Origin: Pseudomonadota bacterium
GTDB taxonomy: Bacteria; Desulfobacterota; Binatia; UBA12015
Assembly (NCBI GenBank): GCA_005777805.1
Contig: SXLG01000154.1
Location: 1 to 38,572 of the forward strand
Reading direction: 5' to 3'
DNA: 38,572 nucleotides
The position numbers and the translations under genes are program-made. A model generated the notes under the pieces. It had not been told where the DNA came from, did not search any database, and was given only the letters and a program-made list of their open reading frames with translations. Of this stretch, positions 27,268-36,777 are shown piece by piece; within the stretch, counting starts at the first letter, position 1, and each line of letters starts with the position of its first letter.

Positions 27268-27534
27268 CACGGCGGTGCGCAGTGGCAGCGCAAGACTGGA
27301 ATCTCCGGCGTGACCAAGGTCAAGCTCGCGGGGGACGATGCCAGCGGCCAGGGCAGCTTCGACCTCAAGGGCAAGAACCTGTCGCTGGCGGTCGAGGCAG
27401 AGGACCTCCCCTTGCAGGCCGAGGTGCGGCTCGATCCCTCGGCTCTGGCCGGCCGCTCCAGCACGGCGGACTGGGCGGCACTCGACAGCGAATGCGCCTT
27501 CAACAGCTCGGCCTCGACCCTCACCTGCGAGTAA
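27268..27534 (+). pseudogene. Orphan 3' gene fragment, unknown exported-protein C-terminus
   Basis: Frame opens after TGA at 27265 without a convincing start: HGGAQWQRKTGISGVTKVKLAGDDASGQGSFDLKGKNLSLAVEAEDLPLQAEVRLDPSALAGRSSTADWAALDSECAFNSSASTLTCE*; coding-like composition but looks like a C-terminal piece. Confidence 0.4.
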
Positions 27535-27652
27535 CTAAGCCCGCGGCTGCGGAGGAGAGGCCGCGCGTGTTCGGTGGCGGCCGCGTCCTTGCGGCCACGC
27601 GCCGGTGCTCACCGACCCACCAGAGGCGCACATACGTGTCGAGTACAAGCAT
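27521..27652 (-). pseudogene. vapC (PIN-domain toxin) 5' remnant
   Basis: MLVLDTYVRLWWVGEHRRV resembles the VapC start (M.LLDTHVWLWW); homology stops after ~20 codons. Lies directly downstream of antitoxin pseudogene B on the same strand. Confidence 0.6.
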
Positions 27653-27675
27653 CGTCAATGATTGCCGTCGAGATC

Positions 27676-27918
27676 TCAGCCTGCGGCCCAGGTCAGCGGC
27701 TGCAAGAATTCCCGCTCGGCAACGAGCATCTTCGAGCGGCCGCGGATACCCGCGATGATTTCGGCCTCGTGCTCGGGCATCATCGAGACAAGTTTCGCCG
27801 ACGGTTTGCCCAGCTTGGTGATGACGATCTAACGACGGGTCTCGGCCACCTCGTCGATCAGACGCAAGCAGCCCTGCTTGAAGACACTGGCCGAAACGAT
27901 GTTCTTGGTCATGGACAT
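27676..27918 (-). pseudogene. Phd/YefM-type antitoxin pseudogene B (in-frame TAG at 27829-27831)
   Basis: MSMTKNIVSASVFKQGCLRLIDEVAETRR*IVITKLGKPSAKLVSMMPEHEAEIIAGIRGRSKMLVAEREFLQPLTWAAG*; reading frame continues with Phd/YefM similarity past the stop. Confidence 0.82.
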
Positions 27919-28228
27919 GTCGCTCAGAGGAGACGACCTGCTCGACACGGCGGTGCCCGCAACGGCGAGATGGCCCCGTGAGCATCCGACCTCATGGTTC
28001 CCCCCCGGGGTGGCGCGCAGACGCTGTCCGGTGGCATCGCAAGCAGCCCGCCCGTGGCCCAGGCGCTCTCCCGGGATCGCCCGCATGGCGACTGGGCGAA
28101 CCTCATGGCGTTCGTGTCACGCGGATTGGAACCCCGCGCGTCCGCCGCGTGTCGACTCGCGGGCACAGCTGCTTCCGACGGCTCGAGTAACGGGCGCCAC
28201 AAGGGTGCCATCCGAGCCACGCCCCCGC

Positions 28229-29656
28229 TCAGGGGGAGGAGAGCGAGGGCGGTGTCCCCGGCGTACCGCCGACGCTCGCGAGCTGCGAAGTGTGCCAAGT
28301 CTCCTCGGCATATGCGTACTTGTACGCAGCGTCGCCTGCCGTCAACTGCTGGCAGTAGTTCAACACCCGGGGACCACAGCGGTAGATCTGTGCGTCTTGC
28401 GAATCTCCGGGCAGGTGGAGAGGCACGTAGATGAAGAACTGCTCGCCGTCACTGGCGAGATTGGAGCCCGTGTTGTTCATCCCGACCCGTCCTGCGGCAG
28501 CCGCAATGACTTCCCGCGGCGAGCCTTCAGGAAACATGTAAAGCGTCCCCTCCGCCTGACCGAGGATCGGCGGGTCGCTGATCTTGAGCTTGCCGTATGA
28601 AGTCGCGGTCACACCGACGGTCACGCCCCAGACCGGATCGGTCATGGTCTCGACGTTGAAGGCGACCGGGCCCGTGCTCGCCGGCAGGCCGGGAACAAAG
28701 AGATCGCGGCACCAGACTCCGCCCGCCTCGCCACGCGCCGCGTTGCAGCTCACAACGCGGCCGGCGCGGGTGACGGCGAGTGCGTTGCCTGCGGGCGAGA
28801 GGGCGATGTCGGTCACGGGCGCGCCGGTGTCGGCGACCGTCCGGCAGGAGTCCCGCTGGACCCAGTTCAAGACGGGGCAGTAAACGATACTGCCGTCCTT
28901 CAGGCCTCCCCAGAGCTCACCCGTGTGGGTGTCATACGCGAGCGCGTAGACGTCGCCACCCGTGGCGTAGATCGGCATGTTGTCGCAGTTGCGGTCGATG
29001 TTGCACATGTCGATGTGACCGCTTGAGAGGCCGACGTAGAAGTCGCCGTTGCCGTCGGGGGCCGTCACCGCATTGACGTCGCTCTGGAAACCGTCAATTA
29101 TACGCCCCGCTGCGGCTCCCGGGCCGCGCACGGCGACCTGTCCCGAATTCTTGCTGAGGGCGAAGCCACCCAGGATCGCGCCGGCCTGATTGCCGGCGAG
29201 CGAGCTGACCGCCCAGGCCTCCGTCTCGTGCTCCGGATCCAGGATGTCGCCGAGCCAGCAGCCGAAAGTGTCGTCGCCATCGAATGTGTTGGGCCAACAG
29301 TTCGGGCCATGGTCCCCTGCAAAGCCATCGCCGGGGGCGCAGCCACCGTCGAGGCCAGCCTGACACCACTCGCCGTGGCCTTCCTGAAAACGCGCGTCGT
29401 TGGAGAGGTCCGTCCCCTCCCGGAACCAGCCGAAGAGGAATCCGCCCGGTTTCGGCGGATAGGCCCAGTCGCTACCGCCCCGCGGGCGGCCGCCGAGCGC
29501 ATCTTCGGCGACGTTGGAACACGCGGCACCGGCGAGCGCGAGCGCCACCGCTGCCGTCACGAGTTCGATGCGGGCGGGGCGACACAAGAGCCGGGATACG
29601 AGGCGTAACGAGTGCCCCGCCGCAGCGCGCAAGTTCGACAGCCCTCCGAAGTGCAT
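28229..29656 (-). CDS. Exported hypothetical protein, possibly beta-propeller-like
   Basis: Hydrophobic N-terminal segment IELVTAAVALALAGAACSN; repeated propeller-like strands (GDVYALAYDTHTGELWGGLKDGSIVYC, VTDIALSPAGNALAVTRAGRVVSCN). Confidence 0.65.
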   Translation of the reverse strand: MHFGGLSNLRAAAGHSLRLVSRLLCRPARIELVTAAVALALAGAACSNVAEDALGGRPRGGSDWAYPPKPGGFLFGWFREGTDLSNDARFQEGHGEWCQAGLDGGCAPGDGFAGDHGPNCWPNTFDGDDTFGCWLGDILDPEHETEAWAVSSLAGNQAGAILGGFALSKNSGQVAVRGPGAAAGRIIDGFQSDVNAVTAPDGNGDFYVGLSSGHIDMCNIDRNCDNMPIYATGGDVYALAYDTHTGELWGGLKDGSIVYCPVLNWVQRDSCRTVADTGAPVTDIALSPAGNALAVTRAGRVVSCNAARGEAGGVWCRDLFVPGLPASTGPVAFNVETMTDPVWGVTVGVTATSYGKLKISDPPILGQAEGTLYMFPEGSPREVIAAAAGRVGMNNTGSNLASDGEQFFIYVPLHLPGDSQDAQIYRCGPRVLNYCQQLTAGDAAYKYAYAEETWHTSQLASVGGTPGTPPSLSSP

Positions 29657-30055
29657 GCTCTAAAAATACCCACCGACTGCGCGCCGGTCAACGGCACCGT
29701 CCTCACCGCGGACCCGCGCCATTACCCCCGAGCATGACCCAGGGCGCCGGGCCGAGCGATTGATCGCACGGAGCTGGGGTTGGCAGTCAATGCGTTCTTT
29801 GGGTTTCGTCGCGAGAGCGGTGATCGGGTGGGGGCTGAAGTGGACCCCGATTTTCGAACCAGGGGATACGGTGGATCCCGCTCAACGAGAGGCGCGGGAA
29901 CATGCGGCTGAAGAGGCCCCCCCGCCCGTGCTCCACATGCATGACGCGATGCGCGCGTAACGCCGTGCGGGCTGGATCTCGCGGTGCGCCCCGGGTAGAG
30001 AGCGCGACCGAGCGAGGCCTCCCGCCTTGCTCCGACCTGCCCGGAGGATACCCGC

Positions 30056-31156
30056 ATGAAGTTCGCTCTCTTCTACGAACTGCCCGTGCCACGGCCCTGG
30101 ACCGAGCGCAGCGAGCTCGACGCCTACCACCAGACCATCGAGCAGGCCGTACTCGGCGACCAGGTCGGTTTCGACAGCTTCTGGACTGTCGAGCACCATT
30201 TTCTCGAGGAGTTCTCGCACTGCTCGAACCCCGAGGTGCTCTACGGCGCGATCGCGGCAAAGACCGAGCGCATCCGTCTCGGCTATGGCGTGCGGCTCCT
30301 GCCCAAGCCCTACAACCACCCCATCCGCACGGCGGAGTCGGTGGCGGTGCTCGATCTGATCTCGAACGGACGGGTCGAGTTCGGCACCGGTCGCTCGGCC
30401 ACCCGCGCCGAACTCGAAGGCTTTGGCGTCGATCCGCACGAGACGCGCGAACAGTGGAGCGAAGCTCTCGAGCACATCGTCGGAGCCTGGACCGAGGACC
30501 TCTACCAAGCCAAAGGCAAGCACTGGCAAATGGGCGGCCCGCGCCGCGTCTTGCCCAAGCCGATCCAGAAACCGCACCCGCCCCTCTGGGGAGCGACCAG
30601 CAGCACCGAGGGCCACTACGAGATCGGCCGGCGCGGCCTCGGCCTCTGCTCGTTCACGGTCGGTGTGCCCCCCGAGGATCTGGCGCCCCGCCTCGAAATG
30701 TACCGCAAGGGTCTCGACGAGTGCGTGCAGCCGGTGGGCAAGTTCCGCAACAGCCGCGCCGCAACCTTCACCATGGTCCATTGCGCCGAGACCGACGACG
30801 CGGCCTTCGCCGACGCGAACGTGGCTTTCCCCTGGTACCTGCGAACGGCGGTCGCCCACATCGCGAGCCTGAACGACTGGATGGGCGGCAAGAACCTCGG
30901 CTCGTACGCCTACGCCGCCGAGCTCGACCAGGTGATCAAGAGCGGCGCCATGGACCATCTGAGCCTCGACTTCCTGCGCGAGACCGGTTCGGCCGTGGTC
31001 GGCTCGCCGACGCGCTGCGTCGAGCTGGCGCGGCGCTACGAGAAGGCGGGCTGCGATCTGTTGCTCTGTCTGGTCAACCCCTACAACCTGCCGCACGACA
31101 AGGTGATGAAGTCGATCGAGTTGCTCGGGCGCGAGGTGCTGCCCGAGTTTTCGTGA
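30056..31156 (+). CDS. LLM-class flavin-dependent oxidoreductase (luciferase-like monooxygenase)
   Basis: MKFALFYELPVPRPW, GDQVGFDSFWTVEHHFLEEFSHCSNPEVLYGAIAAKTERIRLGYGVRLLPKPYNHPIRTAESVAVLDLISNGRVEFGTGRSATRAELEGFGVD. Confidence 0.94.
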   Translation: MKFALFYELPVPRPWTERSELDAYHQTIEQAVLGDQVGFDSFWTVEHHFLEEFSHCSNPEVLYGAIAAKTERIRLGYGVRLLPKPYNHPIRTAESVAVLDLISNGRVEFGTGRSATRAELEGFGVDPHETREQWSEALEHIVGAWTEDLYQAKGKHWQMGGPRRVLPKPIQKPHPPLWGATSSTEGHYEIGRRGLGLCSFTVGVPPEDLAPRLEMYRKGLDECVQPVGKFRNSRAATFTMVHCAETDDAAFADANVAFPWYLRTAVAHIASLNDWMGGKNLGSYAYAAELDQVIKSGAMDHLSLDFLRETGSAVVGSPTRCVELARRYEKAGCDLLLCLVNPYNLPHDKVMKSIELLGREVLPEFS

Positions 31157-31175
31157 GCCGGAAACCTCGGGCGGC

Positions 31176-31204
31176 TTGACAGCTAAAGGGCCGGTCGAGA
31201 AAGT
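31176..31204 (+). promoter_or_regulatory. Candidate sigma70-type promoter upstream of the DsbA-like gene
   Basis: TTGACA, 17-nt spacer, gaaagt (weak -10); strong Shine-Dalgarno agaggagg before ATG 31279. Confidence 0.35.
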
Positions 31205-31278
31205 TCGAGAATCATGAACAGCGTCTGGGCCGGAGCCCATTCGAATAGTTCCATGTTCCACAGAGGAGGTTTGCTGAC

Positions 31279-32025
31279 ATGAGAATCAAGACAATCACGC
31301 CGGTATTGTTGGCCGGCTTCTGCGTCGCGCTCGCCAGCGGCTGCGCGGACGTGGGGCGACTCGAAGCCAAGGTCGAGCAGCTCGCCGACCAGCAGAAGGA
31401 CGTCCTCTCGAAGCTCGAGGACCTCGGCAAGGGCCAGAAGGAGATCCTCGCCAAGGCCGCCGCACCGGCGCGTCCGGCTGCACCAGCCGCCGAAGACCCG
31501 AACAAGGTCTACGACATCCCCGTCGGCAACTCGGCCACCCGGGGACCGGCCGATGCCAAGGTGACGATCATCGAGTTCTCCGACTTCCAGTGCCCCTTCT
31601 GCGCCCGCTCGGTCGAGCTGATCGACCAGATCACTGCGGCGTACCCCAAGGACGTCCGCTTCGTCTATAAAAACTTCCCGCTCTCGTTCCACCCGAACGC
31701 GATGCCGGCGGCCAAGGCTGCGGTCGCGGCCGGCAAGCAGAACAAGTTCTGGCCGATGCACGACGAGATCTTCAAGAATTCGAGCAAGCTGACGCCGGAA
31801 TCGTACGCCATCTTCGCCAAGACGATCGGTCTCGATGTCGCGCAGTTCAACAAGGACATGGAGTCGCCCGAGGTCCAGGCCCAGATTGCCGAGGAGATGA
31901 AGGAAGCCGCCGCCGCCGCCGTGCGCGGGACGCCGACCTTCTACATCAACGGCAAGAAGCCCACGGGCCGGAGCCTCGAACTCTACAAATCGATCATCGA
32001 CGAGGAGATCAAGAAGAAGTCCTGA
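31279..32025 (+). CDS. DsbA-family thioredoxin-fold lipoprotein
   Basis: Signal plus lipobox-like CVALASGC; KVTIIEFSDFQCPFCARSVELIDQI (CPFC), VRGTPTFYINGKKPTGR. Confidence 0.92.
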   Translation: MRIKTITPVLLAGFCVALASGCADVGRLEAKVEQLADQQKDVLSKLEDLGKGQKEILAKAAAPARPAAPAAEDPNKVYDIPVGNSATRGPADAKVTIIEFSDFQCPFCARSVELIDQITAAYPKDVRFVYKNFPLSFHPNAMPAAKAAVAAGKQNKFWPMHDEIFKNSSKLTPESYAIFAKTIGLDVAQFNKDMESPEVQAQIAEEMKEAAAAAVRGTPTFYINGKKPTGRSLELYKSIIDEEIKKKS

Positions 32026-32050
32026 TCCCCCAACAGGTGACACGGATCTC

Positions 32051-32087
32051 GAAGGGGGCGGTCATCTCGACCGCCCCCTTCTTTTTG
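32051..32087 (+). terminator. Intrinsic terminator downstream of the DsbA-like gene
   Basis: gaagggggcggtc-atctc-gaccgcccccttc perfect 13-bp stem followed by ttttt. Confidence 0.92.
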
Positions 32088-32184
32088 GGCGCAGGAAGCG
32101 TGCGGGTCGCCGCGAGACCACCGGTCACGGCGGGGCGCGGGACTCGCCGCCGCCGGACGTGGCACCGCCGGGCACGCGGGCCTC

Positions 32185-32330
32185 GACGGAACCTGCGCGC
32201 GGGGCTTCGACCCGCCGCCGTTGCACCGGGTGCGCCCCCGCCGGGTGCGCGGCTGCCGACGGGACCTGTCCGCGGGGCTTCGACCCGCCGCCGTTGCACC
32301 GGGTGCGCCCCCGCCGGGCGCGCGGCTGCC
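32185..32330. repeat. 73-bp tandem duplication (plus partial flanking copies)
   Basis: gac(g/g)g(a/g)acctg(c/t)(g/c)cgcggggcttcgacccgccgccgttgcaccgggtgcgcccccgccggg(t/c)gcgcggctgcc at 32185 and 32258; degraded related sequence just upstream. Confidence 0.93.
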
Positions 32331-32384
32331 GACACGTAGCGGGCGCGCTTGCAACCGCGGCCCGCTCTGCGAGAGGGATCGGCC

Positions 32385-35300
32385 GTGCGGCGCGCCTGGT
32401 TCGTTGCGGCCCTGGTCGTCGCTATCGCGGCGCTCTTTGCGGGCCTCTTGCAGACCAGCATCGGCTTCACGTGGCTTGTTGCGCCCTCGTTCGAGGTGCT
32501 GGGCTTGGGCCAGCTCACGGCCACGGACGCGCACATCTCCTTGATTGGCGGCAGGTTCGAGGCCCGCGACCTGCGCTACCGTTCTCCCGATCGGAGTCTC
32601 GACATCCGGGCGGCGCAGATCCAGGCGGGCTTTGCCGGACGCGCGCTCTTCGAAACGCCCATCCGGCTCGACTCTCTGCGCGCAGAGGGCGTGCGGATCG
32701 AGACCGCAGCGCCAGCGGCGGCAATCGCGGCAGATGAGTCGGCGCTCGCGGCGGGGGCCGCTCCTGCCGCGAAGGACGGCACGCCGGGCGAAGCCGAGGG
32801 CGTGCTGCAAGAAATCGCGGCGCGAGCCCTGGGTGTGCTCGCTCTCGACACCGCGCTACCCGTGGCGGCCGACGTAATTTCGCTCCGTGACGCCACCCTT
32901 GTCGTGCGCGAGACCGGCGGCGCGATCAGCCAGCTCGGCCCTCTGATCCTCGACGCGAACGGCTTCGTTCCCGGAACGAGCGGCAACTTTTCCCTGGCCG
33001 GCCGCTGGCAGACCACCATGGCTCGGCTCCCCGGCGAAACCGGTGACGCTGCCACCACGACCCAGCAGGGTGGCGTGCGCGCCACCGCCACTCTCGCCAT
33101 CGATCGCACGGCGGTGCTCAATTCCTGGAAGCTCGACCTCAACGCCACTGCCGAGCAACCCGCAAAGCCGCTGGTGACGCTGACCGGGGGGCTCGAGACC
33201 ACTCGAACCTCACCGGATGAGCTCACCGCTCGCGGCTCTCTCACCGCCACGCGCACGGGCACGACACCCGGTCAGCTCGCGGGCCAGGTCGTACTCGGTG
33301 GCCTCGCGCGTTCCCGCAAGCTCGACGAACTCGGCGCGCACGGACAACTCAACGTCATGGACCTCGACCTGGGACAGCTCGCCAGGTTCGCCCCACCCAG
33401 CGCGTGGCTCGCCTTCGAACAGGGCCTGCTTCAAGGCAAGCTGCGCTTCGACCGCGAGCCGGGCGCGCCGCTCCACGCAGATGCCGAGCTTTCGCTGCGC
33501 GCAGCCACGCTCGCCGTCCCGGCAGCACCGGTGTTCGGTGGTGCCCTCGACCTCGAGGCCACGTTCGATCCCGCGCTCGAGACCCTCGCGGTGCAAACGC
33601 TCGCGCTCAACGTCGAGCTCGCGGGCAAGCCTCGAATATCGCTCGGCCTCGACGAACCCCTGACGCTCGATCTCCGGGCGGACGACGGGCCTGCCGCTAC
33701 CGCAGCAACGGGCACGACCGCTCCGGCAGCCGCAAAGCCGGTCCGGCTCACACTCACTCTGGCCGAGCTGCCGCTCGGATCTCTGGCCCCCTTGCTGGCC
33801 GAGTCCCCGCTCGCAGCCCTGTGCCGTGGCCGCGTCAGTGCAACCCTGGCCATGACGGTGCGCGACCGGGGCGACACCATCGACCTGAGCGGCACGGCGC
33901 GCACCGCGGCCCTCTCGATCCTCGAGGACGGCCGCGCGATCACGCTGCCCGATCTCGCCAGCGAACTCGAGGTCACCCTTCACGATTGGAGTCGCCTCAC
34001 CGTTGCACGGGCGCGCCTGAGCCAGGCCCGCGGAGTCGCAACACTGCGGGGTACGGTCGATACCTCCACGGCCGCAGGGCCCAGCTTCGATCTCCAGGCG
34101 GACACCGCGGACTTCATCTTGCGGCCCTGGCTCGACGCCTTCCTCTTCGATCCGGGCAGCAACGCCGGCGCTCTGCCGCTCGACGGCACGCTCACGGTTC
34201 GTGGCGACAGCGAGCGCACGCTCACCCTGAGCGGCCGGCCTACGCTCACCCTCGGCCTGCCGGGCGGTGGCGTGCGTCCGATCATGCTCTCGTTCGACGC
34301 GCGACTCCCGGCTGCTGGTGAGCAGGTCGTCCAGGCCAGCCTGGAATCGCCCAAGGAGCCCGGCCGACTCGACTTGGCCCTGCGGATCCAGCCGACACTT
34401 GGTCGCCTGAGCAGGCCCCTTTCGCTCCACGCCCGCGCCAGCGGCGTTCTGCTCCTGCCCTGGCTCACCCTGGCGGGAATCGAGATCGAGCCGTGGGCTG
34501 GCCCGCTGCCCGTGAACGGCGATGCAAATATCGAATCTTTTGCCGACGGACGGGTCGAGATGCAGGCCACCGAGCGCGTCACTTTCGCGCTCCCGGACAA
34601 GCAAACTCCCGAGATGCTGACCCTCGAGTTCGCCGGGCGGCGCACCAGTGCTGGTCCGCTCAGTCTCGACCTGCACGCGTGGCGAAGCTCCGGCGCCATG
34701 CCCGCAAAGGAAAGCGAACTGTCGGCCGGGGTCGCATGGACACCGGCCGCAGGCACCACGCGCGGGCGGCTCGCCTTGCAGGCAACGCTCGATCGGGTGG
34801 ACTTGACGCCCTGGGTGCGCCCCTTCATCGATCCACACCGCGCGACCGGGTCCGCGTCTCCCGGAGCCACGCCGCTGCGTGCCGCCGCGGGCGCCAGCGC
34901 GACGCCGTCGGCCGTGACGCGGCCGGCGGACCCGCTCGCGCCCGACCTGGACCTCTCGCTTCAGGTCCGTTCCACGCGCTACCGTCAGGTCGAAATCGGC
35001 GCCCTCACGGGACACCTCGACCGACACTCCGGCGTGATGGCGGGCCGCGTCGACAGCGCGGCGTTCGCCGAGGGGAAACTCGCTGCCGAACTGCGCCTCG
35101 GCGCGGGCGAAGACGACGCGATGCACTTCACGGCGAAGGGCTCGAAGATCCGGCTCGAGCCTTTGATGGACGCCTTTGCCGGCTCGCGCCGCATCGATGG
35201 CCGGCTCGATCTCGACGTCACGGGTGCGTCGGAGTCCTCGCGCGGCCCCGACCTGTTCGATCGCCTCGACGGCCGCGTCACCTTCGACGTCAGCGATGGT

Positions 35301-35834
35301 CGACTCGAGGGTTTCGCCGTGCTCGGAGCGCTGGCTCGGGCAACGGGCGTCGATGCGTTCACGCGGCTCGCCTTCTCGTCCTTCGGCGGCGAGGCCCTGG
35401 TGCGCGACGGCCGACTCGATATCCGCCACGCCGACGCCGGGGGCGATCTCACCAACGTCAAGGCCAAAGGTACGGTCGATCTGCGCGGCGCCGGCGCATG
35501 GGACGTGGTGCTGACCCCACACGTCGGCCCAAGCCTCGCTCGCCGCCTGGGCCGGCCCACGCTCATCGGCGACGTTCTCGAGGGCGCCGAGGGCATGCTC
35601 GCGCTGCCGGTGGTGGTGCAAATCGAGGGCCCGCTGGCCGAACCGCGCTTCGTCACCCGCACACAGAGCGTGCGCGATCTGATCGGCGACCACGGCGGTA
35701 ACGCCGTCGGTGGTGCGCTCGATGCGGTCACGGGTGGCCGCGCCGGCCGGGCGTTTGATGCCTTGACCGGGGGCCTCTTCCGCGATTCCAGGGCCCGTGC
35801 CAAGCCGGCGCCTACCCGCAGAGCTACGCCATGA
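32385..35834 (+). CDS. AsmA-like envelope protein (DUF748/AsmA family-like), GTG start preceded by gagaggga
   Basis: Single N-terminal TM; long beta-rich repetitive protein; C-terminal AsmA-type region FDRLDGRVTFDVSDGRLEGFAVLGALARATGV...GGEALVRDGRLDIRHADAGGDLTNVKAKGTVDLRGAGAWDVVLTPHVGPSL. Confidence 0.78.
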   Translation: MRRAWFVAALVVAIAALFAGLLQTSIGFTWLVAPSFEVLGLGQLTATDAHISLIGGRFEARDLRYRSPDRSLDIRAAQIQAGFAGRALFETPIRLDSLRAEGVRIETAAPAAAIAADESALAAGAAPAAKDGTPGEAEGVLQEIAARALGVLALDTALPVAADVISLRDATLVVRETGGAISQLGPLILDANGFVPGTSGNFSLAGRWQTTMARLPGETGDAATTTQQGGVRATATLAIDRTAVLNSWKLDLNATAEQPAKPLVTLTGGLETTRTSPDELTARGSLTATRTGTTPGQLAGQVVLGGLARSRKLDELGAHGQLNVMDLDLGQLARFAPPSAWLAFEQGLLQGKLRFDREPGAPLHADAELSLRAATLAVPAAPVFGGALDLEATFDPALETLAVQTLALNVELAGKPRISLGLDEPLTLDLRADDGPAATAATGTTAPAAAKPVRLTLTLAELPLGSLAPLLAESPLAALCRGRVSATLAMTVRDRGDTIDLSGTARTAALSILEDGRAITLPDLASELEVTLHDWSRLTVARARLSQARGVATLRGTVDTSTAAGPSFDLQADTADFILRPWLDAFLFDPGSNAGALPLDGTLTVRGDSERTLTLSGRPTLTLGLPGGGVRPIMLSFDARLPAAGEQVVQASLESPKEPGRLDLALRIQPTLGRLSRPLSLHARASGVLLLPWLTLAGIEIEPWAGPLPVNGDANIESFADGRVEMQATERVTFALPDKQTPEMLTLEFAGRRTSAGPLSLDLHAWRSSGAMPAKESELSAGVAWTPAAGTTRGRLALQATLDRVDLTPWVRPFIDPHRATGSASPGATPLRAAAGASATPSAVTRPADPLAPDLDLSLQVRSTRYRQVEIGALTGHLDRHSGVMAGRVDSAAFAEGKLAAELRLGAGEDDAMHFTAKGSKIRLEPLMDAFAGSRRIDGRLDLDVTGASESSRGPDLFDRLDGRVTFDVSDGRLEGFAVLGALARATGVDAFTRLAFSSFGGEALVRDGRLDIRHADAGGDLTNVKAKGTVDLRGAGAWDVVLTPHVGPSLARRLGRPTLIGDVLEGAEGMLALPVVVQIEGPLAEPRFVTRTQSVRDLIGDHGGNAVGGALDAVTGGRAGRAFDALTGGLFRDSRARAKPAPTRRATP

Positions 35835-35904
35835 GCCCGTGCTCGCGCCGGCCCGATCGCCCGGTCACAGCCGGACGCCGCGAGATCTGTGCCGGGGGCG
35901 TTCC

Positions 35905-36636
35905 GTGAACCCGGCCGGTGCGCGCCGTCCCCGAGCCGGTGATCTGCTGCGAACGCTGCTCGCTCTGGCCGCCATCCTCCCCGGCCTCGCGGCCGGAATC
36001 GGCGTGCTCGTCAGGACCGGCAACCGCCGCCGTGCGATCAACCGTGCCCTTGACCTGTGGGGTCGGCAGGGCCTCGCGGCGGCCGGGGTGAAGCTCGCGG
36101 TCGAAGGTGCGGAGCATCTCGACCAGCCCCGCCCGGCAGTCTTCATCCTGAACCACCAGAGCGGCATCGATCCGATCCTGGTTTGTGCGCTGCTGCGCCG
36201 CGACATCGTCCCGCTCGCCAAGCAGGAAATCCGCCGCAACCCCATCCTCGGACCCGCGTTTGCCTTCGCGGGCGTGGTCTTCGTCGACCGCGGCGACCGG
36301 GCACGCGCCGCCAAGGCTCTGGCCCCCGTGGTCGAGCGCCTACGTCAAGGCTGGTCGGTCGCGATGGCGCCCGAGAGCACGCGCAGCCCCTCAGCCGAGC
36401 CCGGGCGCTTCCACCTCGGCGCTTTCCGGCTCGCCGTGGCCGCGGGCGTACCGATTGTACCCATCGTGATCCACGACGCGGGCCTCGTCCTGCCGCGTCG
36501 GGGCCTGGTGATGCGCGCGGGCACGGTCCACGTCGTGGTCCATCCGCCCATCGCCACCCGCGGTTGGGATCCCGACGACCTCACGCACCATGCCGAGGAG
36601 ATGCGCGAACTCTACCGCCGCACGCTGGCGGGATGA
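35905..36636 (+). CDS. 1-acyl-sn-glycerol-3-phosphate acyltransferase (PlsC-like)
   Basis: AVFILNHQSGIDPILVCALLRRDIVPLAKQEIRRNPILGPAFAFAGVVFVDRGDRARAAKAL (HxxxxD), PESTRSPSAEPGRFHLGAFRLAVAAGVPIVPIVI. Confidence 0.92.
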   Translation: MNPAGARRPRAGDLLRTLLALAAILPGLAAGIGVLVRTGNRRRAINRALDLWGRQGLAAAGVKLAVEGAEHLDQPRPAVFILNHQSGIDPILVCALLRRDIVPLAKQEIRRNPILGPAFAFAGVVFVDRGDRARAAKALAPVVERLRQGWSVAMAPESTRSPSAEPGRFHLGAFRLAVAAGVPIVPIVIHDAGLVLPRRGLVMRAGTVHVVVHPPIATRGWDPDDLTHHAEEMRELYRRTLAG

Positions 36637-36777
36637 GGGCCGCCGCGCGACCATCTTTGCTCTTCGCCCACGAGAATCAGGCGACAGATCACGCGCACTC
36701 CCGGCGCCTCCGGCCTCCTCCGGAGAGGTCTCGGAAGCGCCCCCGAAGGAGCCGTATACGGCACCGCTAGCGTCAGT

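Noticed and set aside
29760-29960. Possible IS end or small ORF (gaagtggaccccgattttcgaacca)
   Set aside because: Looks faintly like a transposon terminus, but no inverted partner, target duplication or transposase remnant was seen; insufficient support.
33210-35693. 827-aa minus-strand ORF opposite the AsmA-like gene
   Set aside because: Shadow ORF of a GC-rich gene; composition matches antisense frames, no domain recognised.
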